From Chitinophagales bacterium (GTDB lineage: Bacteria; Bacteroidota; Bacteroidia; Chitinophagales; Chitinophagaceae), in the NCBI GenBank assembly GCA_013298665.1, contig JAAFIK010000005.1, forward strand, positions 92,895-156,894: a stretch of 64,000 nt of DNA, written 5' to 3'. The translations under genes were made by a program, and so were the position numbers. The notes beneath the pieces were generated by a model. The model ran no database searches. It saw only the letters and a program-made list of their open reading frames with translations, and was not told the DNA's origin. The first letter of the stretch is position 1. Each line of letters begins with the position of its first letter. Positions 63,589-64,000 of this stretch are shown one piece after another.

Positions 63589-64000
63589 ATGAACAGGATT
63601 ATCCTCATTACAGGCGCAACATCGGGTATAGGCCAGGCCTGCGCCGAAAAATTTGCCGCCAGCGGCGATCACCTTATTCTTACCGGCCGCAGGGCCGACC
63701 GCCTCAACACTGTTAAACAGCAGCTTGAAACAAGTTACCAGACCAGGGTACATATACTGTGCTTTGATGTACAGGATCGCAAAGCCGTCTTTGAAGCCAT
63801 TGGTCAGCTTCCGGAACCCTGGCAGGCCATTGATATCCTCATCAACAATGCCGGACTCGCCCTGGGCAGGGATTATTTTGATGAAGCCAGCATTGACGAC
63901 TGGGATACCATGCTCCAGACCAATGTAAATGGCATCCTGTACACCACAAGGGCTGTACTTCCCCTGATGATTGCCCGGCAGCAGGGACATGTCATCAACA
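63589..64000 (+). CDS. Short-chain dehydrogenase/reductase (YdfG-like), cut by the right edge
   Basis: The frame opens MNRIILITGATSGIGQACAEKF, with the nucleotide-binding TGxxxGIG motif, continues with TGRRADRL, CFDVQDR and the LINNAGLALG motif (NNAG) and TMLQTNVNGILYTTRAVLP, and runs off the window after 137 codons. The catalytic YxxxK lies beyond the edge. This is the typical order for classical SDRs of about 250 residues, and YdfG-like enzymes (3-hydroxy acid dehydrogenases) are the closest in motif. Substrate unknown. Confidence 0.93.
   Translation, partial: MNRIILITGATSGIGQACAEKFAASGDHLILTGRRADRLNTVKQQLETSYQTRVHILCFDVQDRKAVFEAIGQLPEPWQAIDILINNAGLALGRDYFDEASIDDWDTMLQTNVNGILYTTRAVLPLMIARQQGHVIN

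Overview
The window reads as chromosome of a Bacteroidota bacterium, most likely family Chitinophagaceae. The signs are SusC/SusD proteins, TonB receptors of the OMP_b-brl_3 type, Reg_prop hybrid sensors paired with LytTR regulators, VCBS/ASPIC lipoproteins, type IX secretion (T9SS) C-terminal domains, and -7 promoter boxes of the Bacteroidota form TAnnTTTG a short way upstream of several starts. No rRNA is present; one tRNA-His(GUG) lies at 7955-8029 on the minus strand. The family placement is inferred from gene content only.

Layout. 0-8.7 kb: a DinB-like gene cut by the left edge, an unknown protein, a 21-bp tandem array, a META-domain protein, a TonB receptor, an ALDH7-like dehydrogenase, a secreted subtilase, tRNA-His and a DUF445 membrane protein. 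8.9-15.6 kb: an outer-membrane receptor, then a LytTR regulator/sensor kinase pair on the minus strand. 15.6-22 kb: a surface-glycan cluster (YfhO-like membrane protein, two GT2 glycosyltransferases, gmd and fcl for GDP-L-fucose). 22.2-24.1 kb: an S74-chaperone protein with a T9SS tail. 24.1-27 kb: mostly non-coding, with three diverged repeat copies, large palindromes and a second, 22-unit 21-bp array.

27-37.4 kb is an accessory region, visibly AT-rich in its core (about 28-35 kb). Its centre is the most unusual part of the window: four direct repeats of about 340-370 bp (28.8, 31.0, 32.35 and 33.4 kb) separating compact one- or two-gene units (a membrane protein; a PIN-GNAT-EVE-like protein with an ASCH partner; an esterase lipoprotein; a PIN toxin with a 53-residue partner). 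The repeats are bounded by AAC...GTT, and the bases just outside covary cassette by cassette as expected for integron attC sites, but the sites are unusually long and carry a terminator, a promoter-like -7 box and an antisense relic of a transposase. No integrase is present, so the layout resembles an integrase-less cluster of attC sites (CALIN). Further cassette-type cargo follows (VOC, DUF1801, DUF4287, GNAT, VapBC-like), with a rearrangement scar joining an aldo/keto reductase fragment to an AraC fragment.

37.4-64 kb returns to core-like genes: an M32 carboxypeptidase, a small lipoprotein, a giant 15-PKD T9SS type B protein, trehalase, and a glycan-uptake locus (susC, susD and two large VCBS/ASPIC lipoproteins on the minus strand; a LacI-type regulator divergent from susC with a 24-bp palindromic operator beside its own promoter). 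A second T9SS type B protein and a short-chain dehydrogenase cut by the right edge close the window.
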